From Piper betle (lineage: Eukaryota; Streptophyta; Magnoliopsida; Piperales; Piperaceae): DNA of 64,000 bases. The position numbers and the translations under genes are program-made. The stretch lies in the NCBI GenBank assembly GCA_033002965.1, contig JAURVB010012320.1, positions 124,001 to 188,000 on the forward strand, read 5' to 3'. The notes below the pieces were generated by a model. The model was not told the origin of the DNA, searched no databases, and saw only the letters and a list, made by a program, of their open reading frames with translations. Positions 1 through 11,858 of the stretch are shown piece after piece (position 1 is the first letter of the stretch; the number at the start of each line of letters is the position of its first letter).

Positions 1-2469
1 TGGCAAAAGGAACAGTTAAGTTAGTGCCACAAATTCCATAAATGTACTGCATTACGTAGTACCCTCATACACTGCACTACCTCATACATATCTATGTACC
101 ACTCATTCTCTTATTCGTAAAATCCATAGAAATACGTGTACTTATATAATAGGCTTAGGGAAGAGGCTTGTATCAAACATTTCTAGAGCTTCATTTTGAA
201 AAGCGACAAGGGTTCTCTTCCTTGTAGTTTTATTAAACGTGTAGAAAACACAGCTAAATGGCCCAACATCATAGGGATGTAATAAAACACCGCTGATGCC
301 GTCCTACATATAAAAGATGATTAAACTCGACACACAAGGAGTCAAGTATAGAGGGAGAGTCCTACGGACCTATGGTCCAAGCTTGAAGTGTATCTGCACA
401 TCTACGCTGAGCTTGGACTCCGAAACTTACATTGGAACCCACTACTAAGTAAAATACTAACATCTCTATATAATGCATGATTGTGGTGTGCGCTCATTTT
501 ATCAATACATCCTAATAAAGAAAATAGTACTAACAAACCTAAAACTAACATGTGGCACGCAAATTGAGACCTACTAATAATAAATAATAAATAAATAAGT
601 AAGAAATCCACTCATAGATGTTTAGATAAATAATAAACACATGAACAAAAATAATACTCTAATAATAAAATAAAAATAATTATACTATATAAATACACGG
701 TTAAACACGAGTAAATATCATATATACTAATGTTAGGAAACATATTAATAATTAAATAAACAAGCAAATAAATATCTAAATAAGCCAATAGATAAATAAA
801 CAATTAAATGACTAATATTAATTAATTATAAAGAATATTAATATAAATATTAAATATACAAATATTGCCTAAAAATGTATAAATAATAACACGAGTAACA
901 AATAATTAATAATAATCAATTAATTAAATAGAATAAGATAAGCATGAATAAAAATAATATCAATAATATTTACATTATCAATAACAATAATTAATCACAT
1001 AATCATTCATCATAGTCAACAAATAGATAAATAATAAGAAATTAAGAATCATAAATAAATAAATAAATATATAATTAATAAATAATGAAAAATACTCATA
1101 AGATCTGGGCATGCTAAACAATGTGAATATGCATCTAAACTAATGCAAAAGGTTCTCGAATTACAAAAACAGTTAAGAAACGGCCGAACACGAGCTGAAC
1201 CAGACCAAACCAAGTTGAACTAGACCAAACCAAAAGGGCGGATCGAACCCAGGCGAGAAAATGGGCTGGCTGGGTGGACCTGAATAGGACAGGCAGACTC
1301 AGACATGGGCTGGCAGTTGGCGAACTCGGCTAGCCGGCGGACGCGATGTGGGCAGCGGATGCGGTCACGGGCAAACGGGCCAGACAGTGTGGTTGTTGCC
1401 CGTTGCCAAAAAACTAGGCTGCGATCGCCGTCAGTCAGGATCAACAGCCCATGTTATGAGGAACAAGATGGCAGTGGCGGTTGTTGAAAGCCGGCTGTGG
1501 CTGGCCAGAAATCGCCCAGAAAGGCATGGAATCACCGCCGGGTGCGATCATGGCCACGGCGGTGGTCGTGGGTGGTCTCAAAATATAGATCTCAACAAGG
1601 TGAACCAGTCTGATTGGTCAGACCGGCCCGAAACAGCTCACTAGCTCCAGAAAATGGCTCAAACGATGGCGGCAACGGCAAAAACCAGCAGGAAAAACTC
1701 CATTCCTGCCGGCAACTGTGGCGGCATCGGTGGTGGGGAGGGCTACGAATAGGAAGCTGGCCGCGACATGGTCACAAGGTTGCCAGTGTGGTGGCCTCAG
1801 AGGTCCAGAGACTCACCAGCAACAAGCCGAAGTGGCAGCAACGTTAACACAGTGAAATCGTGGAAGATCTAGGACATAATATGGTGTAGCAAGGGCTGAC
1901 TTGAGCGGCTCAGATTTTGCCACATGGCATGATTTGAACGTTTGACAACCCTTGGTCTACTGGGACTCACTTATGGGTATATGCACTATACATACAGATG
2001 AAAAGCTCAGATTTGGACCTTTCGAACTTGAACTGACTCGAGTCTTAAAATTGACTATATAGTCGGGAATCGAGGCAAGAAGGGTAAATGGACCTCGAAA
2101 CCTTAAACACAATCGAGCTAGGCCCACGAGGCACAATCCAATGGTCTAGAATCCTGTGATGTATGCAATGAGATACCCTAAAAATCTCAAACGAATACTA
2201 GATGCTGCAACAGCCTAGATCTAGGCCTAAAAGCCTGGCTAACATATACAAACAAATCCATACACCATAGTATACATATAAAACTCATGATCTTATCATC
2301 TGCATGTCGGGCATACTCAGCCAATATAACATGCTCATACGTCCATCTAAGCCCATACTCGTAGTCTGAAAACTAGTCTCGCTCGAGCTCGCTTGAATCT
2401 ACTCGAGATTGCCGAAACCAAACAAAATTAAAATCGGGCAAAACCCTATGCCGAAACTAGGGTTTTACA
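1..2469 (-). mobile_element. Tekay-type LTR (family A), minus strand, left end outside window
   Basis: The right end reads as the reverse complement of TGTAAAACCC, the 5' terminus shared by the large LTRs in this window. The sequence from 1 to about 560 is the reverse complement of 2640-3117 and also matches 28700-29150. The segment 1220-1830 is GC-rich and corresponds to the GC-rich part of other copies, for example 23340-23960. Short open frames inside it have no recognisable domains and I do not call them genes. The 3' end of this LTR lies outside the window. Confidence 0.75.
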
Positions 2470-3617
2470 CAAATTTTATTGATTATTTGTTATTAGTTAT
2501 TTTCACTATTATGTCTTGATTTATGTGTTATGTGTTTAGCGGTATGTTTGTTTAGTATAGTCTTTTTTATTAATATGTATTGATGATATGAGTACACACC
2601 ACAAACATGCATCATATAGAGATTTAGTATTTTAGTTATTAGTGGGTTCTAATGTAGGGGAGTCCGAGCTCGTTGTTGATGTGCAAATAAGATTGGAGCT
2701 TGGACCATAGGTCCGTAGGACTCTCCCTCTCTGCTTGACTCCTTGTGTCGAGTTTAATAGTGTTCTATACGCAGGACGGCATCAGCGGCATTTTATTGGA
2801 TCCCTCCCATGTCTGGCCATTTAGCTGTGTTTTCTATACATGTTTAATAAAACTATAAGGATGAGATCCCATGTTGGTTTTCGAACTAAAGCTCTAGAAA
2901 TATATGATACAAGCCTCTTTCCTAACCCTATTATATATGTACGTGCATTTTTAGGGATTTCAGGAATAAGAGAGTGGGCGGTATGGAGATATGTATGAAT
3001 CGCACTAGTACTCCTTAAAACCCTGAGGTAGTGTGGTGTATTAGGGTACTACGTTATGCAGCGTATTTTCAGAATTTGTGGCACCAACTTAATTGTTCCT
3101 TTTCCCACTCGAGTACCATGGTGGGTGATATGGAAGGTGTGAGGGCGTAAGCGCTGTATATATGTTTGAATATAATTATGAGTCGTGCATGCGAGCTGGC
3201 AATTACTTAAGTATGTTTGCTTACCACCCAGTGTGAGGCTATCTTGAAGTTTCATAAGTTTTCGTGGGTAATGGAATACATATTTTCCAATTTTTATTAG
3301 TTATTTTTCAAACTAGTAACATTTCGTCTTCCATATAATATATGTAGGTTTTGCAATCTTGAGTCGACTTTGGTGGGAGGACAGATGAATGCTACACACA
3401 CTTGAGCTTAGCACAATTATTTACTTTCTTACTTTTATTTATGTTCGATGTATTTGGATGTGCATTTAACAGTGTCTTTCATTCTCATGACACCAACAAG
3501 GTTGTCTCGATCTATTTTATCGATCGAGTCGTACCGACCGATAGCTTTAAACATTACTCAACTCAATCGCAACATTTCTAATTTGGTTCTTAAGTGAACC
3601 AAAATCGGGGTGTTACA
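2470..3617 (+). mobile_element. 3' part of a family A LTR, plus strand, 5'-truncated
   Basis: It ends in GGGGTGTTACA, the 3' terminus of the family. It can be followed from about 2490 alongside 28540-29565, a second plus-strand copy. Its 5' part is missing because the minus-strand LTR at 1-2469 abuts it, so that element probably inserted into this LTR. The matching target-site duplication would lie left of the window and cannot be checked. Confidence 0.75.
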
Positions 3618-4360
3618 GAAGCAACTAAGAAGGTCATACTCATTCAACAAAGGCTTAAGGTAGCTCAGGGTCAAAAAAGAGTTATGCTAATACATGAAGG
3701 AGAGACCTAGTGTTCCAAGTTGGGGAACTCATATACCTAAAGACATCTCCTACAAAGGGGGTGATCAGATTTAAAACATCAGGGAAGTTGAAGCCAAGAT
3801 CCATAGAACTTTCCCAATCATGGATCGAGTTCAAACTTGTGCATATAGATTATCATTGCCGCCAAGCTTAGTTGGAGTGCACAATGCTTTCTATGTGTCA
3901 ATGATAAAGAAGTATGTACGAGACAGAGGACACAAAATTACAAATTTTGAAGACTTAGAACTACAATCAGATTTAAACTATGAGATGAGGCCGATTCGCA
4001 TTTTGGTAAGAGAAATAAAGTCACTCTAGAATATGAAAATTTCCTTCGTACAAGTGTTGTGGAGGAACTAGTGAACAAAGGAAGCAACATGAGAGACTGA
4101 GTAAGAAATGTTGAAGAAATACCCTAGCCTGTTTGTAGAATAATGTTCTTGTAATTTGTACTAGCACGATTGGATGAATAAAATATAAATAAATAAATTT
4201 CCTCTCACCTAAGTTCAATGTCACTTACAACTCTAACTATGACTCGATAATTAGTTAACAAATTAGTCTACCCCTACCAATACTAAGATAATAATTAATC
4301 TTAATCATTCTTTTAGCCGTTATAATATTTTCATGGACGAAATTTCAAAGTTGGAAAGAT
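3618..4360 (+). pseudogene. Remnant of Tekay-type gypsy polyprotein C-terminus plus 3' untranslated tail
   Basis: The frame at 3820-4029 reads as the linker after a gypsy integrase: 'LPPSLVGVHNAFYVSMIKKY' followed by a stretch like the usual LDYEDLELQPDL and PVRILDR motifs. The frame continues past the stop at 4027-4029 as a degraded chromodomain-like tail ending near 4140. Everything upstream (gag to integrase core) is missing. The tail runs directly into an LTR start at 4361, so this is the 3' end of an element whose LTR follows. It is clearly non-functional. Confidence 0.7.
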
Positions 4361-4561
4361 TGTAAAACCCGAGTATTTTAATGGTTTTTAGTTATCTATT
4401 TATTTATGGTTGAATTAGGTGGGCTAGCAGTCATGGTTGTATGAACTATAATGGCTAGACTTAGGTGGCTAGGAGAGTCCTGACCTATTTTGACTCTATT
4501 AGTTTGGTAAGGATCGGGTGAGTTGAGATTTTGGTGGAAAACATCCGAAGGTAGTTCCTTA

Positions 4562-4592
<31 letters not shown>

Positions 4593-5513
4593 TCATTGTC
4601 CTTCCTTCTTCTCTTCTCCTCTCCTTCCCAGATAACATCCACTTCCATTTTTTTTCATGCGTTGGTACCTACCTCTCCCCTTCTCTTTCTTTTTGTAATG
4701 CAGACATCTTTTGTTTTTCTTTTCGTTTGTGGTATGATGTATTCATCCATTTGGTGCACAGGGTTCATGTAGATTGTGAGGGAGTCCAGGTTTTGGTGTG
4801 TTCGCCCCATGCTATTCCATTATGTGTTCTTCTTTACTCAGCCATTTTGAACTATTTTCTTTGTTGATCCTACTCACATCTGCGGGTTTTGATCCTTTAT
4901 TCTTTAAATATTTTTCTTATACAATGTTTCCAATTGCTTGATGTCATGTGGGTTGCATGATCGGTGCTCCTTACACTTTGTGGCCATGGTGATTACATTA
5001 ATAATCAATTTATGTCTACAGATAATCATCGTTAGGTTAAACAAACCTTATTAATCCATGGGTGGTTTGATATTACTATATGGATTAATTGTTTATATTC
5101 GATTCATGTATTATAAGTTTATAAGTAAATATGGGTAGTTATAAGTGCTTAATGAAGTAAAGTTTTAGCCTTTACTATCATTGTAATACTAGTTAAGAAC
5201 ACGTTATTTATATTGTAATTATTATCAAACTATATTCAAGACTTAAAAATTAAGCACAAAATAAGTAAAGTGGATTATTTTAATAAGTAATTAATTAAGG
5301 TTTATAAATGGGTTAATTAGAACCTTCAATCTAGTTATAGTTCGATGGGTATGATTTTTTATTAAATCTTGTTAATAAATAAATTAAGTGTAAATAATAT
5401 TATATTATAATTGGTTTATACGTTAAAGTTGGTATATTTTATCGTGTCTAAATAAATATTTTGTAATAGTGTTGATAATAGGTCATTCATTATAGAGTTA
5501 TTATGTGACACCC
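4361..5513 (+). mobile_element. 5' part of a family B LTR
   Basis: It starts with TGTAAAACCCGAG immediately after the decayed polyprotein tail. The AT-rich part at 5260-5330 matches 30790-30840 in the solo family B LTR at 29,570. It is cut at 5514, where a minus-strand LTR fragment begins. A (TA)n microsatellite lies at about 4561-4583. The open frames across it (for example 4523-4867) look like low-complexity read-through, not genes. Confidence 0.6.
4561..4592. repeat. (TA)n/(CA)n microsatellite
   Basis: About eleven TA units are followed by a few CA units. It lies inside the family B LTR fragment. Confidence 0.9.
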
Positions 5514-6178
5514 CGATTTCGGTTCACCTAAGAACAAGATAAAAAATGTCATGATCGAGTCGAGTCATGTTTAAAGAAACTAGTTTATAAGACTCGATCA
5601 ATAATATAGATCAAAGTAACCCACTTGGTGTCAAAGAAAATAAATGTGCTAAGCTCAAGTGTGTTAGTGCTTAACTGTCCTCCCATCAAAGCCGACTCAG
5701 AATCACAAAACCTACATATATAATATAAAAATGCCAATAACGAGTGTTACTAGTATAAAAATAACTAACAGTCAAACTGACACGGGAGAGCTCTCCTTTT
5801 AAGTGAAAACATTTATATAGTCCTTCACATAATCTCTCATAAGGGCATTACTTAGGAATGTCAACCTCGAGCGATAGCATCCCCTTTCTATCTCATCTCA
5901 TGTTTCATTAACTTAAAAAACTATCCCTTACGCTGGAACATCACTTTCTTTTCTTTCAGCCCTCTACACCCTTCATATCACTTTTGGCCCGAATAAAGAA
6001 GCCGAGTACTCTCAGGTATGTGCCTTTAGTACCCTTTAAAACCAAAAGTCTAGACATGGGCTGCATTGCAGTACCCATAAACCTCCACACTTCTTCGAGT
6101 TTGAACAACTCAACGGCGAAGTTGTTAGGATCCCTCGAGAGTGGAACAGATGCTCACCAAATCTAGAGCTCGTTTTGT
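5514..6178 (-). mobile_element. Family A-type LTR fragment, minus strand
   Basis: It begins with TGTGACACCCCG, the reverse complement of the LTR 3' terminus with one change. It continues with the conserved U5-side sequence, including the short stretch around 6060-6130 that matches 47010-47100 and 58180-58270. Homology fades near 6178, so the 5' part of this LTR is lost. Confidence 0.65.
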
Positions 6179-7080
6179 TTGACTTTAAAAATTTAGAGCA
6201 TGTTAACTAAATTGTAAGTGGTTTGATAAGATTATTAATGTGAATGTATAGTTCTAAATTCCTAAATATAAGAGTGACTTTTATCCTTTTTATATGTATG
6301 TCATTTTTGGTTATTTAAGATATTAAATATCAATTTTATGTATAAACTTAGTTAATTTTACTGTATATTTATATTTTAAAATTTTCATAAACTATAATAT
6401 TAGTCTTATAAATGTTGAAGATATTATATTATTGATATAAAATATCGGACACTCGGTCGGTCGTTCGGTCGGACAAAAAAATATCCATGTTTGGTTTGTT
6501 TTAATTCGGTCGAATTTGGTTAGTCAAATTCGGTCGGACATGCTTCGGACATCGAACGGACAGACAAATTTCGGACGTCATGCCCACCCCTAGTATTTTA
6601 ATCGGTTTGGCGATTGGTTTTCGGTTCCAATCACTTCCTAATCGAAGTTAACTCGCCCCTATAAATTCTTCACTCGTCCAACTAAAAACCAACCTGAATT
6701 TTGTCGGAACCAAATTAAATTTTTACTCAGTTCGGTCAGCTTATTCGGTTTAAACCGAATTATGCTCACACTTGAAGCATATCCAGGGACTCGAGGTGAC
6801 GGCTCTTTGTTCAAACACCAATTGAACCAATTTTTTTATTTAAAAAAACTAAAGTTATTCAATTTTATTTAAATTAATAATTTATATAAAAAAGAACTAA
6901 AATATTAGATTAATTTGAAAAATTATAAGTATTTCGATTATTTTTTTATATGTAAATAGTAGGTAATGAGGCAATTTAATATAGACTCTTAGACATGTTC
7001 TTTTTTCCAAGCATAATAGACATATCTTTATATCTTTATAATAAGAAATTTCAATTTAATGTTTGAGCATGAGCGAACCC
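6179..7080. other. AT-rich intergenic sequence with hAT-like repeat debris
   Basis: No gene is seen. At 6440-6600 there is a dense run of CGGTCGG/TTCGGTC motifs ending in GCCCACCCCTA, which resembles the terminal inverted repeat of plant hAT-like MITEs. A second similar run lies at 6600-6770. The partner terminal repeat was not found, so a complete element is not claimed. Confidence 0.35.
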
Positions 7081-7540
7081 TAGTCTAGAAAAACGAAAAA
7101 GCTAGAGCCACTAACCGCTCCACTTTTGTTTTTTCTTAAACCTCTTAAACTATTCTTATTCTTTTCCTCCGAAAGCCTCCCATTCACGTTCATGGAGCCC
7201 AGATCTGGAACAAATATCCCCAAAACAAACTAATCTAACAATTCAATCCCAAATTTGACGTTATATACTGAAATGCCACTCAACGATTCACATTATTTTC
7301 CTGCCCACGTGAATTTTTGTGGTGACCACTGTCAGTGGGACCCAATATGGAGTGTACTGAATTAAGGATCCAATAAATCATACGGGGCCCACGCAATCCT
7401 GACACACTGCCCTAATAATTGGGTCCGCCGGTTCAGCAACAAAAGAGTACAAAAGGGAGACACAATGAGACAAAAGAGGGGTTGGTATGCTAGTTGTTTT
7501 GTCCACTACAAAGTTTAATAAGGTAATTTCAAATCTGTTT
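7081..7540 (+). promoter_or_regulatory. Probable promoter region of the DUF630/DUF632 gene
   Basis: This is the low-repeat stretch upstream of the CT-rich leader. Visible candidate sites are a G-box CACGTG at 7306-7311 and two class-I TCP-like sites, GTGGGACC at 7335-7342 and its reverse-strand form in GGGGCCCAC at 7384-7392. A short hairpin overlaps 7326-7338. These are motif matches only; no expression evidence can be read from sequence. No convincing TATA box was picked. Confidence 0.35.
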
Positions 7541-9012
7541 TGCCTTTGCATCAATTCTCTACTTTAATCTTCGCTTTTTTTGTCACCTCCCCTCTTCACG
7601 AGCCGACCGTTGGTTCTTCTTTTCTCAAAGTCTCTCTCATTTCTCTTTGCTAAACTGCATCGCCTCCTCCTCCGATCCAGGTTCTTTTTACCATGTTCCT
7701 ATCTTCAATGCCTTTTGCTTCAACAAATATTTCTGCTCTTCCATTCATTTTTATTTTGTTTCGAATGAGAATTGTTAGAGGTTCCTTTTTGTTCTTGTTG
7801 TTATTTTTAGACGTTTTGGGCACTCAAGGTTTATACCAGTAACATGCGCTCATGTTTTCTGGTTCTCAATTTGAAGCGCTCTGCTCATGCCTCATTCTTA
7901 TGCTTTCATTGTCTATGTTGATTTAATTCTCAAGCTTGGGATTCTTGAAGTTGTCCACTGGTTTTGTCGGTGTATCTTTGTTTTTTTTTATCAAAATAAT
8001 ATAAAACGCCTATATGCTCTGATATATAATGGAATTATTTCCCCAACCAATTCGTTCTTCTCCTATTTTCTTATAGTCATGTTTTCTGGTGACTAGTTTT
8101 GACGCCTCACTGATTATTTTTAAAGGAAAATGATTTTATCCACTAATTACGCATAAGTATTTATCTCGAAACGTAAAAAAATTGTTTTTTCTTCTGCTAT
8201 GCCATCAATTATTTTTATATTCGTTCCTTTTGAGTTGTGCACTCCAACTTTGTGGTCTCATTTACCTTCAATTACGCCCTTGGATCTATAACTATCTGCA
8301 CTTTGATGGCTTTTACCAGGTGGAACTCACCGCTTTATCTTTCTTTTGGTATTCGGCTAACTTTTATCTTCTTTTCATCCGTCGTAGCACCCTTGATCGG
8401 TTTTTGTGTTTTGAACGAGATTTACACTGTAACAAATTCAATTAAAACATCGGCCTGCATTTAATTGAAAAATTACATTTTTCTTAAATCAGTCGAAAGT
8501 TTGCAAAATTACAATATCATGATTGTGGTTTCAATTTTGTAGGCTAGGATGGTAGTCTAATCTACGATTTCTTGCTCTTAAAACTATTTTCTATAAAAAA
8601 TTTACAAAATTTTTAGTTCTCTAACGTGGAATGATAATCATTTGAATGATTATTTTCGATGGGATGTCTTGAAATAACATCATTAAACTATTTAATGGTT
8701 ATTTTTTTCAGATTGATTCTGGATTCATGGTTCCCGGGGGAAGATGGGTGATCGGCAAGGATAGAACATTGTTGCTTTCTTCTCAAGGTATTTCCTTTCC
8801 TGTTCACATCATTATGGAATGGCTTGGAGAAATAGAAAATGTCCAATTACTTGTTGGTATTCTTCTACTGAAATTAGATAAAACGATCGTATTTCAAAAT
8901 GTGGGTGCTGATATCTGAAACCTTTTTATTGTGAAATTTAGCTTCCTATGATATTGGACACTACTTGGTTGTCGCTTCTTCGAGGTCTTCGTTTTAGCAA
9001 ACGAGGAAAAGC
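7541..9012 (+). other. Spliced 5' leader of the DUF630/DUF632 gene (two leader exons and start of exon 3)
   Basis: A CT-rich leader ends at 7680 in CCAG followed by GT, a good splice donor. The next acceptor is a T-rich tract ending in CAG at 8711. This gives a first leader intron of about 1.03 kb (7681-8711). Exon 2 is 8712-8787 (donor AAG/GTATTT). Intron 2 is 8788-8941 (acceptor TTTAG). Exon 3 starts at 8942 and holds the main start codon at 9013. The transcription start is not determined. Open frames in 7580-8464 lie inside the leader and first intron and are not genes. Confidence 0.55.
8727..8997 (+). CDS. Candidate upstream ORF of 38 codons spanning a leader intron
   Basis: If exon 2 (8712-8787) is joined to exon 3 (from 8942), an ATG at 8727 opens a frame of 38 codons. 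It ends at the TAG at 8995-8997, 15 nt before the main ATG. The peptide begins 'MVPGGRWVIGKD' and ends 'VVASSRSSF'. Both halves stay in frame only after splicing. Such leaders usually lower translation of the main frame. Whether this peptide is conserved in relatives is unknown to me, so its role is inference. Confidence 0.35.
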
Positions 9013-11858
9013 ATGGGATGTTCGAATTCTAAGTTCGATGATGAAGAGGCCGCCCAACTGTGTAAAGACAGGAAAACGTTCATTAAACAAGCCATGGAAT
9101 ATCGGTCACAGTTTGCTACTGGGCACTTTGCCTATATACAATCTTTGAAACGAGTTTCTGCAGCTCTTCGCAATTATGTTGAAGGTGATGACAGTCATGA
9201 TTTTGTATTGGACTCCTACGAGACTCCCATTTTCACTCCCACCAAAAAGAAAAGGCCAGAGATTGTTGCCATCCCCATCAAATCATTCTCACCATCCCCT
9301 TTTCAATCACAAACAAAATCCAGACGTATGGTAAATTACCTTAGGAGTGGTGGAACTCCTGCAGTTTCTATTGAAGAGAGGCCCCAGTCACCCGAAACTG
9401 TACGAATTGAAGCTTACTCCCCAATGCATCAGTATGGAATTGATGGGTTTTTTGCAATGGACCCTTCTCACCCAACTAATTCCTTCTACCCTTCACCATA
9501 CAACAACAGGCCGTCCTTTCCTCCTCCCTCCCTCAAAGTTCTCAGTGGGACTTCTTCTGGAACCCTTTCTCGTCTCTAGATTCTTATGCGTATCCCACTC
9601 GAGACAGTTTCGATCACACTACCATAGAACAAGATGAGATGAGAGGGCTGAGGCAATTCAGAGAAGAGGAAGGGATCCCGGACTTGGAAGATGAGGGCGA
9701 TGAAGAAAGGGAGAGACCAGGCAGCAGCAATGAGAAGCCAGAGATTGAAATTGACAGGTCTTCAACAAATAAGGGAGATGAAGCAACTACAAGCGGAGCA
9801 AGTAGAATTGTCCACGAAGCAAAAGGACTTGAATTTCAAACTGCAGAGGATATCAAAGTAGCAGAAGCAACTGATAAAACGGAATTGAAAGTAAGCAAAG
9901 AAGATGAGAAAGCAGTGGAAGCGACTGTGGTAGGAGAAGAAACGCCAGGTTTTACAGTTTATGTCAACAGGAGGAGGCCAACAAGTTTGTCAGAGGTAAT
10001 AAAGGATCTGGAAAACCAGTTCAGAGAAATCTGCAACGTTGCAAATGAAGTGTCATCTTTGCTGGCAGTTGGCAGTAGTACACCCCACTCTACTTCAAAT
10101 GAATTCACAGGTACGTCAAGGTCTTTCCAAATACAAATAGTTTCTTATGTCATCTTAGTAAATTAAAACATGATTGCGAAATGTTGTAAATTTGATGCAG
10201 CCGTTAAAATGTTGAATCCACTGGCTTTGTTTCGATCACCATCGTCCCGATCAACGACATCATCTAGGTTGTTCACTGCTTCTTCTGGCTCGAGAGATGG
10301 TGGCTACGACAGTAGCAGTGACCTCTCAGAAGATTCTTGCAGTTTTTTGGGAAGCCATCAAACAACCCTTGATCGCTTGTATGCATGGGAGAAGAAGCTC
10401 TACCAGGAAGTGAAGGTATTGTTATTGCTTCTATATCAAATCACTCAAGCACAACTTTTATGCTACTATTAATTACTAGAGACGAGATTGAATCAAATTT
10501 TCATTCCTCTAGTACGTATATACATCTAGTTTGTTTGGATGGGAGAAGCTCTAAGAGAGGTAGTGGAGGTAGATCGTTCGCATGTCAAGCCCCATAAGAC
10601 TTTCAACCAAATTTATACTCCGTAGTACATATATACGTGTTAATCATTTACATGTTAGAAGAAGCTCGATCTAGTGGAGTCATATAGCAGCAATAAACCA
10701 CAAAGTACAAAACAGAGATTAAATTTAATTATCATTCGTGAAGTTTATATACATCCCCACACTTAATTGTTTTTCATTTTTGGATTTAGTAGCACAAATC
10801 TATCACATTCTTTATCATTACTAACAAATTGATGTTTTTGCGCATATGAAAAAATTGGCAGTCTGGAGAGAAGATACGAATCGCATACGAAAAGAAGTGC
10901 AAGCAACTTCGAAGCCATGACGTGAAGGGGGAGGACCCAACCGTCGTGGACAAAACAAGGGCAGCAATCAGAGACCTCCACACCCAGATCAAGGTCTCAA
11001 TACACTCGGTCGAAGCCATCTCAAAGCGGATCGAAACACTGCGGGACGAGGAGCTCCACCCCCAACTTCTGGAATTGATACAAGGGTATACCATACAAAA
11101 TGCAAACAATTGAATTACGCCGCTCACCTGGTGTATGCCTGATTCTTTGTACGTTGCACAGGTTAGCGAGGATGTGGCGTGCGATGGCGGAGAGCCATAG
11201 GTACCAGAAACACGCAGTGGACGAAGCCAAGCTCTTGCTGGCCTCCCCACCCACCAAGAGTTCGAAGAAATTAGCCCCACCGGAGACCTGCCGAACGGCT
11301 ACGCACTCCGCCTCCGCCCTCCAGGCTGAGCTTCGGAACTGGCGAGCATGCTTCAAGTCCTGGATAACCGCCCAGCGATCCTACATCGGTGCCCTCACGG
11401 GTTGGGCTCTCCGCTGCTCCCGCTCCCACGATGCCGAGAAGCTCCCTTTCTCACCGGGGCGCTTCGGCCCGGCGCCGCCCAGCTTCTCCCTCTGCATTCT
11501 CTGGTCCCGGCTCCTCGACCACCTCGGGGAGGACATCGTGACCGAAGGGCTCGACTTCTTCGCGGCTGGCATTGGGTCCATTTATGGGCAAATGAGGGAG
11601 GAGGAGGCGACGGCGACCCGGGCGGTGAGGCGGATGAGCGGCGGCGGGGACGGCAGAGAAATGTTAGTGATGGAGTCGGGGGAGAAAGTGCGGAACGAGG
11701 AGAAGACGGTCGAAGTCGCCGTTAAGGTGTTCTTCGCTGGCATGTCTGTCGCCGTTAGGTCGTTGACGGAGTATTCTGTTGGGTCGGCGGAAGGTTACGA
11801 GGAGATTGTCAATCAATGGGAAAACGAGACGTGCGAAAAGGGCAAGGTTGAAGCATGA
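9013..11858 (+). CDS. DUF630/DUF632 (NRG2-like, formerly 'bZIP') protein, four coding exons, one-base frameshift in the first
   Basis: Coding exons are 9013-10110, 10201-10415, 10862-11085 and 11162-11858; all introns are GT-AG (90, 446 and 76 nt). The predicted ancestral product is about 744 aa. It starts MGCSNSK, with Gly2 for N-myristoylation and Cys3 for palmitoylation, which is typical of this plasma-membrane/nuclear family. The DUF630 domain covers residues 1 to about 60 (key motif 'KDRKTFIKQAMEYRSQFA'). An acidic, proline-rich linker follows, then DUF632 from the 'ADV/VYVNRRRP' region to the C-terminus, with 'LYAWEKKLYQEVK', 'RIAYEKKCKQLRSHD' and 'LARMWRAMAESH'. Near 9528-9532 one C appears to be missing from a C/T run. 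The frame from 9013 then stops at 9577-9579, while the other frame continues with the family motif 'SQWDFFWNPF'. This could be a sequencing error, a null allele or a pseudogene. Relatives (NRG2, REL2) act in nitrate signalling and leaf form; that role is family knowledge, not shown here. Confidence 0.85.

Noticed and set aside
4523..4867. 114-codon plus-strand frame
   Set aside because: It spans a (TA)n microsatellite inside an LTR fragment and has no domain or codon bias.
6440..6770. Complete hAT MITE
   Set aside because: Only one candidate terminal repeat was seen; no partner and no target duplication.
7580..8464. Small plus-strand frames before the host gene
   Set aside because: They fall in the CT-rich leader and the first leader intron; T-rich composition produces Leu/Phe-rich frames.
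11348..11725. Second frame overlapping the last exon of the host gene
   Set aside because: It is a shadow of the GC-rich exon; the annotated frame carries the DUF632 motifs.
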